Shown here: one piece after another, positions 21,201 to 33,354 of the stretch
Numbering within the stretch: position 1 is the stretch's first letter
Layout of the letters: each line of letters begins with the position of its first letter
Assembly: GCA_017163975.1 (NCBI GenBank)
Contig: JAFFSR010000301.1
Location: 4,128,001-4,192,000, forward strand
Length of the DNA: 64,000 bases
DNA from: Anastatus disparis
Lineage: Eukaryota; Arthropoda; Insecta; Hymenoptera; Eupelmidae
Direction: 5' to 3'
Position numbers and translations under genes: made by a program
The notes under the pieces: model-generated
Seen by the model: the letters and a program-made list of their open reading frames with translations, nothing else
What the model was told of the DNA's origin: nothing
The model's database searches: none

Positions 21201-21453
21201 GTGAGGAGGTGTATGTGTTAAGTAGTATAAGTAACCAATCATGTACTATACAGACGACCCTACCCCCTAGAGACGAGTTAACGTGTTATCGTGCAAGCGT
21301 TCACTCTCTCACTGGATTACCGACTGTACCCCTGGTATTAGCAAATATAAGCTTAACCATATATCTCGTACTCATTCTCTCATAACCTTAATACCTTACT
21401 TTTATCTCCATTCTCTACTGTGCTGGGTTCTGGTTGGAGTCCCCGACCCCACA
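21201..21453 (+). mobile_element. 5' LTR of split Gypsy element
   Basis: About 253 bp, ending CCCCGACCCCACA. Just after it comes ATTGGTGACACCGG, a typical primer-binding-site position. It lacks the 108-bp MITE present in the 3' LTR, giving an empty site for that insertion. Confidence 0.75.
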
Positions 21454-22966
21454 ATTGGTGACACCGGTTCTTCAAGAGCACGTTTTCTACAAGGACTTGG
21501 AAGCTGCGTCGCGAGAGAGTTTTCTCATCGAGAACCATCGCCGTCGACCAGCTAGTTAAGGGAAGGAAGCGAAGCCACACGCTGCTCTATTCAGGAGTGT
21601 TCAAGGTAGTAATGAGATTTATTGTATAGTAATCTATTTAGCGGCGCAGAGAAAAGCATCAATCTTTTCTACTGCATAAGCTTCAAATAGATATAATTTC
21701 CTGTGTACTGTAGGCGCATGTTAAGTCGCATACAGTGCACGGAAACATAGAAAGTACAAAATTGTAAGATATGTTGTAAAGTGTAGTTAAGTCGCGTACA
21801 ACGTGTCAAAGATAAACTTGTATACAGCTCCGAATAGCAAGTACTATTAGAAATACAGCGCGCACGTCGTATGTAAACTATTGTATTGCGTGCGTGGGTG
21901 GAGCATGGAAGATAAGAGAATATTTGCGAAATATATTTAATAGACTAAGTTAGGTGAAATTTCCCTTGACGGTCAACTCGATAAATTCTTTCTCTCTTTT
22001 GGTTAGAGTACATACATATAAATATATAAAATATATATCTTCAGCGCGTGGAAGGCTGTAAGACATTTATTTTTTGTTTTAGCTAATGAACGCTGTTTCG
22101 AGAGCGTCTTGGATTTAAGCACTTATTGGCTTTTTTGCCTCTTCCTAGGTGCGAGCTTCCGGGGCAATCAAGTCTACCGAAACAGCAAATTTTGTATGTA
22201 TATATATTGTCTTGCGCAGCAAAGAAAGTCCTGGAGTTCCGTGACTATTGGCTTTTTGCCTCTTCCTAAGTGCAAGCTACCGAGATTTACTTGGTAAGAT
22301 ATTGAGGTAATTAATTTATGAAAACGCGTGTGTGCACGTTAGTACGTGTATATGTACGTAATAATTTTTCTCGCTTCTAAGCGTTCCTTCCACGTGTCAG
22401 CATGAGTATTAAATAAAGTAAGTAGAATAAATTGTAAAATAATGAATTGTTAATTGCACGTAATAAAGGGCGTAGAGTGCGAAAAATTCGAGTAAGTACG
22501 AAAGTTTAATGCGAAAGACAGCGAGGAGAGAGAGAGAGAGTCGTATGAAGAGATCATAAAGGCAAAGAAAATTTGCGAAAGAAATTTTATTTGAAAGAAA
22601 TTAATTTTTACAATCGAAAATTGTAGAATAAACTTGAGGTGACTATTCAAGGTCGTTATGAGACCAAAAGCCGTTAGAATGCGATCTTTTATCTTTTGAA
22701 AAATATCGTAGTTAGTAAAATAATGTAAATAAAATGCGTTTAGCTAATTTTTCGTTTTAAGTGTTTATTTATTTATTAAAATCCTGTATTGTTAATTATT
22801 TATTTTTCAACCGTTCGTGTTGCAATTGCGTATTTAATTATTTTTTATTAGTAGTATTAAGTTTTTTCTGGATCGATTAATTATTTTGACAGACCGTTTT
22901 CGAGGCGCATTTGTGCATCTTAATTGACGGGTTTTTTCTGATTATTTAACTAATAGCACGCGCAAA
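21454..22966 (+). other. Leader region of split Gypsy element
   Basis: Long untranslated leader between primer site and gag. A motif (TTGGCTTTTTTGCCTCTTCC and a variant) is repeated near 22128 and 22250 with similar flanks, so part of it is a tandem duplication. No other gene seen. Confidence 0.5.
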
Positions 22967-24290
22967 ATGAGCACTAATATGGACATTGATAATGAGAGCG
23001 CGTTTAATATCACTCAGAGTGCTAGGGTGAAAAAAGTTAAAGAAGATAATTTAGAGCACGATTTAATATCAAATTCTTATGATAAATTAAAAAAACAGCT
23101 CGATAGAAGAAGGGTGGGTTTGCAAAAAAGTGTAAAGTAGTCCGCTTGGGGCAGTGGGGGGAGCTGCGCAAAAAAAGTGCAACTAAATCGCAAATAGAAC
23201 GCAGGTACGAAGAAGTTTTAAGGGTGCAAAATAAAATACACCGCGAGAGAATGTATCAATTGCGTAATGTATGTATAAATATACGGAAGATAATAAAGCC
23301 TTGCTCGTGAAATCAGAAGAACGCGATAAATTAGTGGAAAAATTGCTTTATGAGATCGACGCATTAAAGGCAAAAGTAGACGCTCCTAACCCCACGAAAC
23401 CTCATTTCGAAGGGAACCCAGTAGCTATGGTCGGTTACACTAACGCGGTCGGTAACGTACCGACAGGAGGCAAAATACCATCGGCAGGCCTCATACTGAC
23501 AGTAGATAAGCATAGGCGAGTTGACGCTGTAGAGACCAACCAAGCGATATTCACACCTACACCGGGTATAGGTGGCAGCAGTTCCGATCATGGTATTGAA
23601 AATATTAACTTACCATTTTGGCAAACGACCCGGATACGTGGTTTGACATCTTTAAAAGCCAGATAAACCTTTTAGGGTCGATTATCGATAGCGCGAAGTT
23701 CTACGCGTTGATTACTAACCTTGACAAAAGCATTATTTACAAGACTGCCGAGGTTACTGAATTGCTGCTGATGGGGCAGTGATACAAAGGGTTAAAGAAA
23801 CACTTATTAGAAAAATACGGAAGATCCACCAAAAGTGAATTTAAAATACTGTTCACTGGTTATAAGATAGGAGATAAGAAACCTTCATTGTTTTTAAGCG
23901 AAATGCGAAACATAGCAAGAGGCCAGATTCCACGGCAGATGGTGCTCGAGGCGTGGAGTTATAACCTCTCATTAAGTATTAAATATTGTTTGGCTGGATA
24001 CGGTCCAGATACGGACGAAGCGCTACTTGTCAAGCACGCAGACGAAGTTTATAGAAACCGTCGAGAAAGAAAAAAAGAGATAAACGCAGTCAAAAAAGTC
24101 AAAAACGACGCAGAAGTATTAGCTAAAATGAAGGCGGTCGTTTAAGATCAGTTAAATAAGAAGTGCAATTACGCCAATGAGAGACGTTTTAAATAAAAAT
24201 ATTAAAAGAAGTAATAGCTTTAAACCGAAAAGTAATAAGAGTCCGAGTAGGAAAGAAGAGTCTAACAAACCGTTAAACTTCAAGACCGGC
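22967..24290 (+). pseudogene. Gag of split Gypsy element, broken
   Basis: ATG at 22967 opens 57 codons to a TAG at 23138. A coiled-coil-like segment (ERDKLVEKLLYEIDALKAKV) continues in 23271-23666. A frame change near 23625 leads into capsid-like sequence (DTWFDIFKSQINLLGSII) with a TGA near 23780, then 23888-24145 (SEMRNIARGQIPRQMVLEAW and LLVKHADEVYRNRRERKKEI). The order and spacing match the capsid domain of insect Gypsy gag, which forms the particle. A basic tail follows to about 24290. Several stops and frame changes make it non-functional. Confidence 0.7.
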
Positions 24291-24357
24291 GCGTAGATGA
24301 GGCGTGCGCGTCCAGTATCGAGTCAATACGTCTTCACATTAAAGATAAAGTCTCAGG

Positions 24358-25463
24358 AACGGGCTCAAGCTTAATGCGCGGAAAACTCAAGCGATTTTGC
24401 TGGGAAGTGAACAGTTTGTTAATAGGCTTAATTCTTCATTGATTCCATCCATCGTTGTCTGCGGTCAATCTATTCCGTTCTCTAGAGAGGTCAAGAGTCT
24501 GGGTGTATGGATCAACCAGACTCTCAATTGGGAGAAACAGGTAAATTCTATCGTTAGCCGTGTTCATGGAGTATTACATTATCTTAAGTTCTATAGGCAT
24601 TCTCTCTCTAAAAAACTTAGGAAAAAACTTGTCGAGTCGTTAATTTTTCCTCATTTCGATTATGCATGTGTTGTCTATGATGACTTATTCAACTACCAAA
24701 ACTTAAAACTTCATAGAGCTCTCAATGCTTGCGTGCGCTTTGTGTACGGCAACGTTCCTTTCCGTGAACGTGTCTCTCCCTACAGGCTTGGTCTTGGGTG
24801 GCTCTCTGTTGAAAGAAGAAGGAAGTATTTTGTGACTGCCCTGGCTTATTCTATTATTACCAACAACATTCCTGAGTTTTTGGTAGATAGATTCACTAGG
24901 ATTGACACGGATAGTCGGGTGCGTTCTTCTGCTCGCCGGCCGCCGAGGATTCTTGTTTGTCCTCCTGTTCGCACTAGTGCCTTGCAGCACTCATTTGTTC
25001 ACCTAGCTACTAAATATCTCAATGAACTTAGTACTAAATCTACTATAAATGTAACTTTCTAGTTGGGTTCGGTGGCGTATTTGAAGAGGCACACATTCGA
25101 CTGGCTACTTGGCGGTGATCGTGGGGATTGGTGTGCTAAATCAGCGGCCCCAGTCTAAGTTCTAGTGCTGGTGGAGTGGTGGATTGGTTGCTACTGGCCA
25201 ATGCACCATCATATCCTGTATTAGCTTGAACTTTAAATTGATCTTGTTTATGCTTATTTTTGTATTATTTAGTCTTTATGTTTTCTTATTATATCTTTAT
25301 CATGTTTTTTTTATTCTATATTCATTGTTACTAAGTTTTTACAACGTTTTGTTATTATTTTCAGATTATTGTTATGTATTTACATCGTACTACTTCATGT
25401 TGAGCCTTACGGGGTTGCACCCCGAGGTTAAATAGATTATTATCAAATCAAATCAAATCAAAT
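24358..25463 (+). mobile_element. 5'-truncated LINE
   Basis: Begins inside the reverse-transcriptase gene and ends in four copies of TCAAA at 25442-25463, as expected for a target-primed LINE copy with a microsatellite-like tail. The clade is uncertain; CR1/L2/Kiri-type groups are possible. Confidence 0.75.
24397..25062 (+). pseudogene. C-terminal part of LINE reverse transcriptase
   Basis: The reading frame, open from about 24362, has LKLNARKTQAILLG, FSREVKSLGVWINQTLNWEK, the thumb-region helix ALNACVRFVYGN and YRLGLGWLSVERRRKYF, all characteristic of the last third of LINE reverse transcriptases after the palm. The catalytic YxDD and the upstream endonuclease are absent because of 5' truncation. 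It ends at a stop at 25060-25062 followed by a short 3' UTR. It cannot make a working enzyme. Confidence 0.8.
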
Positions 25464-28400
25464 CTCTGTCTCCGTCTCTCCGTCTTCATCTATACGTCGC
25501 CATTTCTCCATCTCCAGCTCTCCGTCTCCCCGTCTATATCTATTTGTCTCCATTTCTCCATCTCCCTCTGTCTGTTTCCGGCTCTCAGTCTTCGTCCCTC
25601 TATCTCCATCCCTCCGTCTCCGTCTCTTCATCTCCATATCTCCATCTTCGTCTCTCCATCTCAATGCCTTTGTCTTTCTGTCTCCGTCTCTCCGTTCTCG
25701 TCTATCTGTCTTCATCTGTGAGTCTCCGTTTCTCCAATTCCGTCTCTCCATCTTCGTTTATGTCTATCTGTCTCCGTTTGTTCGTCTTTGACTCTTAGTC
25801 TCTCTGTCTCCGACCCTCCGTCTTTGTTTTTCCGTCTTAGTCTGTCTCAGTCTGCCGTCCCTTCATCTCCGACTTCTTCTCTCCGTCTCCGACTCTCCGT
25901 TTTCGCCTTTCCAAATTCGTCATTTCGTCTCCATCTCTTCGTCTTTGTCTCACCGTTTTGTCTCCCCGTCTTCGTCTGTCCATCTCCGTCTCCGTCTCCG
26001 TCTGTCGATCTCCGTCTCCGTCTTTCGATCTCTATCTCTGTCTTCGTCTTCGTCTCCGTCTTCGTCTTCGCCTCCGTCTTCGTCTTCGCCTCCGTATTCG
26101 TCTTCGTCTCCGTCTCCGTCTCCGTCTCCGTCTTCGTCTCCATCTGTCAATCTCCGTCTCCGTATGTCAATCTCCGTCTCCGTCTCTCCGCCTCTGTCTT
26201 AGTCTCTCCATCTCTGTCTTTCCGTCTCCGACCCTTCGTCGTCATCTCTCCATCCCTCCGTCTCCATCTCCGTCTCTCCGTCACCATCTCTCCATCTTTG
26301 TCTTTCCGTCTTTTTCTCTCCGAATCCGTCTTTTCATCTCTGTCTCTCAGTCTGTCTCTGTCCGTCTCTTTGTCTCCGTCTTTCCGTCTCCATCTCCGTC
26401 TCTCCGTCACCATCTCTCCATCTTTGTCTTTCCGTCTTTTTCTCTCCGAATCCGTCTTTTCATCTCTGTCTCTCAGTCTGTCTCTGTCCGTCTCTTTGTC
26501 TCCGTCTTTCCGTCTTTGTCTCCGTCTCCGTCTTCGTCTCTCCACCTCTCCGTCTCTGTCTCTCCGTCTGTCGATCTCCGTCTCCGTCTTTCGATCTCTA
26601 TCTCTGTCTTCGTCTTCGTCTCCGTCTTCGTCTTCGTCTCCGTCTATCAGTCTCTGTCTCCATCTGTCAATCTCCGTCTCCGTCTGTCAATCTCCGTCTC
26701 CGTCTCTCCGCCTCTGTCTCAGTCTCTCCATCTCTGTCTTTCCGTCTCCGACCCTTCGTCGTCATCTCTCCATCCCTCCGTCTCCATCTCCGTCTCTCCG
26801 TCACCATCTCTCCATCTTTGTCTTTCCGTCTTTTTCTCTCCGAATCCGTCTTTTCATCTCTGTCTCTCAGTCTGTCTCTGTCCGTCTCTTTGTCTCCGTC
26901 TTTCCGTCTTTGTCTCCGTCTCCGTCTTCGTCTGTCCATCTCCGTCTCCGTCTCCGTCTGTCGATCTCCGTCTCCGTCTTTCGATCTCTATCTCTGTCTT
27001 CGTCTTCGTCTCCGTCTTCGTCTTCGCCTCCGTATTCGTCTTCGTCTCCGTCTCCGTCTTCGTCTCCATCTTCGTCTCTTCGTCTCTGCCTCTCCGTCTC
27101 CGTTTTTGCGTCTTCGTATATCTATCACCGTCTCTCTGTCTCCGTCTCTATGTCTCTGCCTCTCTGTCTCCGTCCCTCTGCCTTTGTCTTTCTATCTCCG
27201 TCTTACCGTTTTCGTCCTTCTGTCTCCGTGTGTAATTCTCCGTATTTCCGTCTCCGTCTGTCTCTCTTAGTATCTCCGTCTCCGTCTCTCCATCTCCTTA
27301 TCTCCGTCTCTGTCTCCATCTTTCCTTTCCTGTCCCTCCGTCTCCGTTTTCGTCTCTCCGTCACCAACTCTCCATCTCTGTCTCCGTCTCTCCGTCTTCG
27401 TCCCTTTGTTTCTGTCTCTGCGTACCTCCGTCTCTTCGTCCAGCAATCGCTCCGTCTCCGTCTTTCAGTCTCCGTCCCTCTGACTGTCTGTCTCTGTCTG
27501 TCCGTCTCCGTTCTTCCGTCTTCTTCCCTTCGTCTCTGTCTTTTCGTCTTCGTCTTTTCGTCCCCGCCTCTTCGTTTTCGTCTCCATCTCTTCGTCGTCT
27601 TTCCAATTTCATCTCTCCTACTTCGTCCCACCGTTTTCGTCTCTCCGTCTCCGTCTGTAAGTCTCCGTTTCTCCGTCTCCGACTCTCCGTTTTCGTCTTT
27701 TCAAAATTCGTCATTTCGCCTCCATCTCTTCGTTTATGTCTCACCGTTTTTGTCTCTCCGTCTCCGTCTATCAGTCTCTGTCTCCATCTGTCAATCTCCG
27801 TCTCCGTCTGTCAATCTCCGTCTCCGTCTCTCCGCCTCTGTCTCAGTCTCTCCATCTCTGTCTTTCCGTCTCCGACCCTTCGTCGTCATCTCTCCATCCC
27901 TCCGTCTCCATCTCCGTCTCTCCGTCACCATCTCTCCATCTTTGTCTTTCCGTCTTTTTCTCTCCGAATCCGTCTTTTCATCTCTGTCTCTCAGTCTGTC
28001 TCTGTCCGTCTCTTTGTCTCCGTCTTTCTGTCTTTGTCTCCGTCTCCGTCTTCGTCTCTCCACCTCTCCGTCTCTGTCTCTCCGTCTCCGTTTTTGTGTC
28101 TTCGCATATCTGTCTCCGTCTCTTTGTCTCCGTCTCTACGTCTCTGCCTCCCCGACTCCGTATCTCCGTCTTTGTCTTTGTGTCTCCGTCTTACCGTTTT
28201 CGTCTCTCTGTCTTCGTGTGTAAGTCTCCATTTCACTGTCTCTGTCTTTCTTTCTGAGTCTCTCCGTCCCCATCTCTCCATCTCTGTCTCCATCTTTCCT
28301 TTTCTGTCTCTCCATCTCCACCTCGGTCTTTCCGTCACCATCTCTCAATCTCCGTCACCGTCTATCTGTCTGAGTCTCTCCGTCTCCATCCCACCGTTTT

Positions 28401-28510
28401 CATCTCTCCGTCTCCGTCTATCTGTCTCCGTCTCTCCGTCTCCGTCTATCTGTCTCAGTCTCTCCGTCTCCGTCTATCTGTCTCAGTCTCTCCATCTCCG
28501 CTTCTCCGTC
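25445..28510. repeat. 3-kb pyrimidine minisatellite (TCCGTC)n with higher-order units
   Basis: Degenerate 6-12 bp units of TCTCCGTCTCCG and TCTTCGTC fill 3 kb. A longer block starting CTGTCTTAGTCTCTCCATCT and containing GACCCTTCGTCGTCATC recurs near 26195, 26705 and 27835. Six-frame open frames of several hundred residues here (Ser/Leu/Arg-rich on plus, Arg/Glu/Asp-rich on minus) are repeat artefacts. It follows the LINE tail directly. Confidence 0.9.
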
Positions 28511-28746
28511 GTTGTTTTTTATGAATTCATTTTGGTTGGACATTTGACTTTTTTGTTGCAATATATTAGAAATTTTCAATTTTTTCATTGTAACTTTTAT
28601 AATTTTTTTAAATTTTTTATTCCTCTTGAAATTATTTTCAAGTTTAGTAATCACAATAATGTTTTGAGAATTAATTTGATTTGCATGTTGCGTTATATTT
28701 AAATTTTTTAATTTCTTAATCGAAACTTTTGTTAATTTTAATAATT
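28511..28746. other. AT-rich spacer
   Basis: No gene or clear repeat seen. Confidence 0.4.
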
Positions 28747-29010
28747 TTCAACCGACTCCAAAAAGGAGAAGGTTCTCAATTTGATTGAATTTTTTTTTGT
28801 CTGTTACCTCATAACTCCGTCATTTCTAAACCGATTCGAAAAAACTTTTTTTCATCTGTTAGAGGATGTCTGCAGCAAGGTCCCATACGTCTCCTCTAAT
28901 TATTGGGCTAATATTCGGTTTTTATAAGCAAATTATAAAATTAAGAAAAACCGGGTGTTGATTTTTCTCATTTACCTCCCTTATACTTCGCCTGCTATAC
29001 TCTCTCTCTT

Positions 29011-29056
<46 letters not shown>

Positions 29057-29757
29057 CCTCTCTTTCTCTCTCTCCGTCTCTCTCCCTCTCTCTATCTCTC
29101 TCTGTGTCTCTTTCTCATTCCCCCTCTCTCTCTTTTTCTGTCTTACCTAAGCTTGAATATGTATACATGCACACACAACGACACTGTGCCGTTGAGCCTT
29201 CTCTCTTTCCTTCTATACATTGCTTAGTATAGTGTACTGATGCATGCGTTATGAATTAATAATGAAAGTTAGGTGCAATTAGTGGGTTCACCTATATTTG
29301 CGTTTTTAGTAAGGGAATTCTCTAAAAAATAGAGAATAAAAATTGAGAAAAAAAAAATATTGAACAATAAAAACTTTTTTACAAAAAACAAAACAGACTT
29401 CAGAAAAAAATTTTTTAACAAAAAACAAAACAGACTTCAAAAAATGCAGTGAACAGTTACAAATAATTTATGATCTTCAATAATTATACGCATACTACGC
29501 ATCCAACTTAACACATTTGTAGCAAATATATTATACATTAATTAATTATTTGTAAACAGCACAAACAAATTATATTTTTTTAATTCCCAAAAAAATATAA
29601 TTTGTTTGTGCTGTTTACAAATAATTAGATAATCGATAATATATTTGCTATACATGTGTTAAGTTAGATGCGTAGTATGCGTATAATTATTGAAGATCAT
29701 AAATTATTTTTAACTGTTTAGTGCATTTTTTTGAAGTCGGTTTTGTTCTTTGTTAAA
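28747..29757 (+). mobile_element. 1-kb non-autonomous element with AACCGACTTCAAAAA-type ends
   Basis: Begins CAACCGACTCCAAAAAGGAG and ends TTTTTTTGAAGTCGGTTTTG, inverted ends. Inside are a TC microsatellite (28998-29110) and a 370-bp perfect-looking palindrome (29385-29757, centre near 29585). An inverted copy at 60990-62062 has the same order of parts. No coding capacity. Class unknown to me. Confidence 0.68.
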
Positions 29758-30128
29758 AAATTTTATTTTATCATTAAATCAATTTTCAAATGTCAGAATT
29801 GGATCTTGTTCAATATCATTTTCAGATTCTTCAATGTTATTGTATTTAATTTTTTTACAATTACTTTTTGAAATTTTTTCTTTGGTTTGTTCATATTTTT
29901 TTTTTATTACTGTTTTGGTAAGTTTTCTGTAGATAAGTTTTTGGTTTATAATTTGTTGCCTCTAAACATTTTATGTTATCCCATTGATGTAATTGTTGTA
30001 GTGCCAATTCTTATAACTTTTTATCTTCAAGATATTCAAAATTTATATTTTGAACATTTAATTTCATCGTTGACAATTCCTTATGATTTACAATTTGCTG
30101 ATTTCTGGATATCGCTTTATAATTGATT
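29758..30128. other. AT-rich sequence, perhaps 3' end of the protease-bearing unit
   Basis: On the minus strand short coding-like stretches (TKEKISKSNCKKIKYNN) continue past the protease relic, with several stops. I see no domain. Confidence 0.35.
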
Positions 30129-30674
30129 TTAGTATAATTGTTCTTTACTAATGGAAACATGACAATTGAATTTAGTTAGCAAATATCCACGTATTTTTCC
30201 GATGTCGAATTCTATTTCACAAGGACACAAATTATTAGCTATTGTTGCTGCAAAAGCTATTGAAAAAATGCTACAATCAAAAAGATTAATCTGAAATTGA
30301 ACTTTTTCAAAACATATTTGTAAGTTTTCACGAATTGGAAATAGTTTATCAATGCTAATTTTTTGTTCATCATTTAATCCATTACTATTTAAACTATCAT
30401 AAACATGAATTACATTTTGTAAATAATAGATACAAATCCAGTGACCAAAATGCCGATTTCCGGAGGAAAGTATTTGTATGTAATCTTAATTTAATGGAAC
30501 TGGATTAATACGTTTAAGCCTTTGAAAAAATATTGTAGGCTGCATTGAAAAATTTGTATGATTCTTAAAAATTTGATTAAATTTTTTAATATGTTTATTA
30601 TTTAACATACTCAATTGCCCAGCATATCCATCTTCACCTATCATAATTAATTTTTTTTCTTTGGTTAAATTCAT
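30129..30674 (-). pseudogene. Ulp1/C48 (adenain-like) cysteine protease relic
   Basis: One frame from ATG 30674 to TAA 30129-30131 with a single in-frame TAA at 30486-30488. The first half has AGQLSMLNNKHIKKFNQIF. After the stop it reads FGHWICIYYLQ (catalytic His), HVYDSLNSNGL (Asp), KVQFQINLFDCSIFSIAFAA (Gln and Cys) and EIEFDIGKIRGYLL. That His-Asp-Gln-Cys order is the Ulp1/adenain fold used to cut SUMO-like tails or viral and transposon polyproteins. Many arthropod transposons carry such domains; no transposase is visible beside it. The usual DCGxF block reads DCSIF. I take it as a TE relic, not a host SUMO protease. Confidence 0.7.
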
Positions 30675-31400
30675 TCTATGAAAATAATTAATTAATGTGT
30701 ACTTCTGGATTGAAATTATTTAATATAAGAATTTCAATTACATCTGAAAAACTATGAAAAATCCTAAAATAAAAATTTTAAATATTATTTATATAGATAA
30801 TTAAAAATTCTGATTGATAATTATTCTTAAAATTTTAATAAATTACCACTTATTAAATACATAAACAAAAAAAACATAAACACCATAAAAACAAAGTTCA
30901 ATGTTCATCATTAAATATTGTTTATTTGAAGTTTTAAACTTAAGTTTTTCTGTTACTTTGCTCATTTTTTTGTTCTTATAAAAACAGTTTTTCTAAAACC
31001 TATTTTTCATAAAATTTAAAATTTATAGAATCAATTAATGATAAGACATCTGACTAAAATCTTTTCTTTGCTGAAATTTTTTTTCGATTTTAAACTATAC
31101 GAGCCTAATTTATCTCGCTCTTAACGTCGCTTGGTTAAATTTTCATATATTATATTAATATGTATAAATTAGCCAATTTTAAAGTCAAAAAAGTTGCCTT
31201 GATTTATAAATTTTTATATTGCAGTTCTTTTTAAAATTTAGTTTATATATATTTAAAAAAAAAGGATTAGTTAATGTCCCAATATGCATAAAAATTGTTT
31301 GAATACAAATCATATTATCATGATAAATTAAAAATTTGTTTAACTCAATTTTATTTAAATTAATGAAAAAATATGATAGGAATCCATTCTTTTTAATCAT
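30675..31400. other. AT-rich spacer
   Basis: No gene recognised. The minus-strand frame 31185-31721 runs from the minisatellite into this spacer and has no recognisable domain. Confidence 0.45.
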
Positions 31401-31647
31401 GTGGAGATGCAAAAACGGAGACGTAGGAACGGAGGAGTAGAGACAAAGATACAGAGACGGAGACGAAGGGACAGAGAGAAGAAGACCGAGAGACGGAAAC
31501 AGAGAGACATGAACGGAAAGACGAAAACGGAGAGATGGAGACGAAGCGACATAGACAGAGGGATGGAGAGACGAAAACGGAAAGACAGAGATGAAGGGAT
31601 GGAGACGGAGAGGCAGAGACAGAGAGCCAGAGATGAAGAGACATAGA
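31401..31647. repeat. Purine minisatellite (GAGACGGAGAC)n, left part
   Basis: Degenerate GAGACGGAGACGAAG units, the complement of the 25.4-28.5 kb repeat. It stops exactly where the palindrome-array element begins and restarts at 41588. Confidence 0.8.
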
Positions 31648-31657
31648 CCTACCCACA

Positions 31658-33354
31658 CAGCATGAAAGATTGCTGCAAGGTTGCTGCAAGGTTTCATGAA
31701 AGTTTCGAAACTTCGCAGCAACCTTTCATGAAAGATTGCAGCAACATTTATATGTCCGCGCTAGAACCCGGTTGAAATATTTCTAAAAACCTCGCAGCAA
31801 TCTTTCAGAAAACCTCGCAGCAACCTTTCATGAAAACCTCACAGCAATATTTCAGGAAATGTAACAGAAACATTTCAAGAAACCTTGCAGCAATCTTTTA
31901 GAACACCTCGCCGCAACCTTGCAGGAAACCTCGCAGCAATCTTTCAGGAAATGTAACAGAAACATTTCAAGAAACCTCACAGGAATCTTGCGGGAAAAAT
32001 AGCAAAAACATGACAAGCAACCACACAGCAATTTTTCAGAAAATCTCGCCGTAACCTTGCAGAAAACCTCGTAGCAACCTTTTATGAGATATTGCAGCAA
32101 CATTTATATGTCCGCGCTAGAACCCGGTTGAAATATTGCTAAAAATCTCGCAGCAACCTTTCATGAAAACCTCGCAGCAACATTTCAAGAAAACTTGCAG
32201 CAATCTTTCATGAAAGTTTTCTCGTAATATTTCATGAAATTTTTCCCAAATTTTGCCGCGAACAACGCTCATACCTTTCCGTATGGTTTCCTGCAATATT
32301 TTGTAAAATGTTTCTTAAATCTTGCCAAAAGCTTGCTGCAGTAATATTTAATAGTGGGCAGGATTTTCTATCCTTGTGTGATAAAGTTTTTCTTATTTGC
32401 TTAAGTATAAATCGTTGTATCTATAAATTACTAGTTAAGCGCAATAGTATTATTATCAATATTTGTGCACAAGAAGAAAAAATTCCTCAGCATCGTTTTT
32501 GAGAAAAGTAAAGAATATTGAAATAAAAGGTTTTGTTTCTAATATTTATGCGTTCTTTACTTTTTTCAATAACAATTCGATGGATTTTTTTACCCTACGC
32601 ATAAATATTTATAATAATAGCATACTTATTGCGCTCCACTTCCCGTTTACAATACAACTACAGCAATAAATACTTGAGTAAATAACAGGAAACCAAATAT
32701 AAGACAAGAACAGCGAATCTGGACTGCTCTTAGAATCTTTTATAAAAACTTGCGGAATTATTACTGAAACTGTTTATGAAAGGTTTGCTGCAATTTCATT
32801 TTGAAATTATTCATGAAACTTTGCTGATACTTTTTGAAAAACGCTTTTCTGGAATATTTTATAAAGATTGCCAGAAATATGGTAATAACCATTGGCGAAA
32901 TGTACATAGCAATATTTTTTGTGATATCTTAGAAATCTTGTCAAAAACCTTGCAGAAATCTTACTGCAACTTTTAACAAAAGATACCTCGTAATATTTCA
33001 TAAAATATTCATCAAATTTTGCTGGAAACCTCGTTGAAACCTTTCATAAAAGGTATATTGCAATATTTCGTAAAATGTTTCTTAAATCTTGCACGAACCT
33101 TGCTGCAACCTTTCATCAAAGGTCTCTTGCGATATTCCGTAGAATGTTCCCCAAATTTTGCTAGGAACCTCACTGAAACCTTTCATGAAAGGTCTCTTGC
33201 AATATTTCATAAAATGTTTCTAAAATCTTGCAGGAACCTCGCTGCAATCTTTCATGAAAGGTTTCTTGCAATATTCCATGAAAAGTTCCCCAAATCTTGC
33301 TGGAAAACTCGCTAAAACCTTTCGTGAAAGGTTTCTTGCAATATTTCATGAAAT
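31658..33354. repeat. Palindromic tandem array, left section
   Basis: 31658-32300 repeats GCAGCAACCTTTCATGAAA and CAGCAATCTTTCAGAAAACC variants with irregular spacing, and TATGTCCGCGCTAGAACCCG occurs twice (near 31751 and 32108). 32340-32760 is a non-repetitive AT-rich break. 33000-33354 is a regular 69-70 bp array in the same phase as the right section. Confidence 0.8.

Noticed and set aside
24703..24990. Minus-strand frame opposite LINE RT
   Set aside because: Antisense of a recognised reverse-transcriptase segment.
25788..28223. An 811-aa open frame and several others on both strands
   Set aside because: Ser/Leu/Arg or Arg/Glu/Asp low-complexity translations of the TCCGTC minisatellite; open in several frames at once, so not a gene.
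25445..28510. CRISPR-like array
   Set aside because: Short degenerate units without distinct spacers, in a eukaryotic TE setting; it is a minisatellite.
30129..30674. Host SUMO protease gene
   Set aside because: Single-exon relic with a stop, in a TE nest; the sequence resembles TE-linked C48 proteases.
33019..33315. Repeat-peptide frames in the palindrome array (also 40625-41398)
   Set aside because: They follow from a 69-bp unit without stops; frames break at 70-bp units and no start or domain is conserved.
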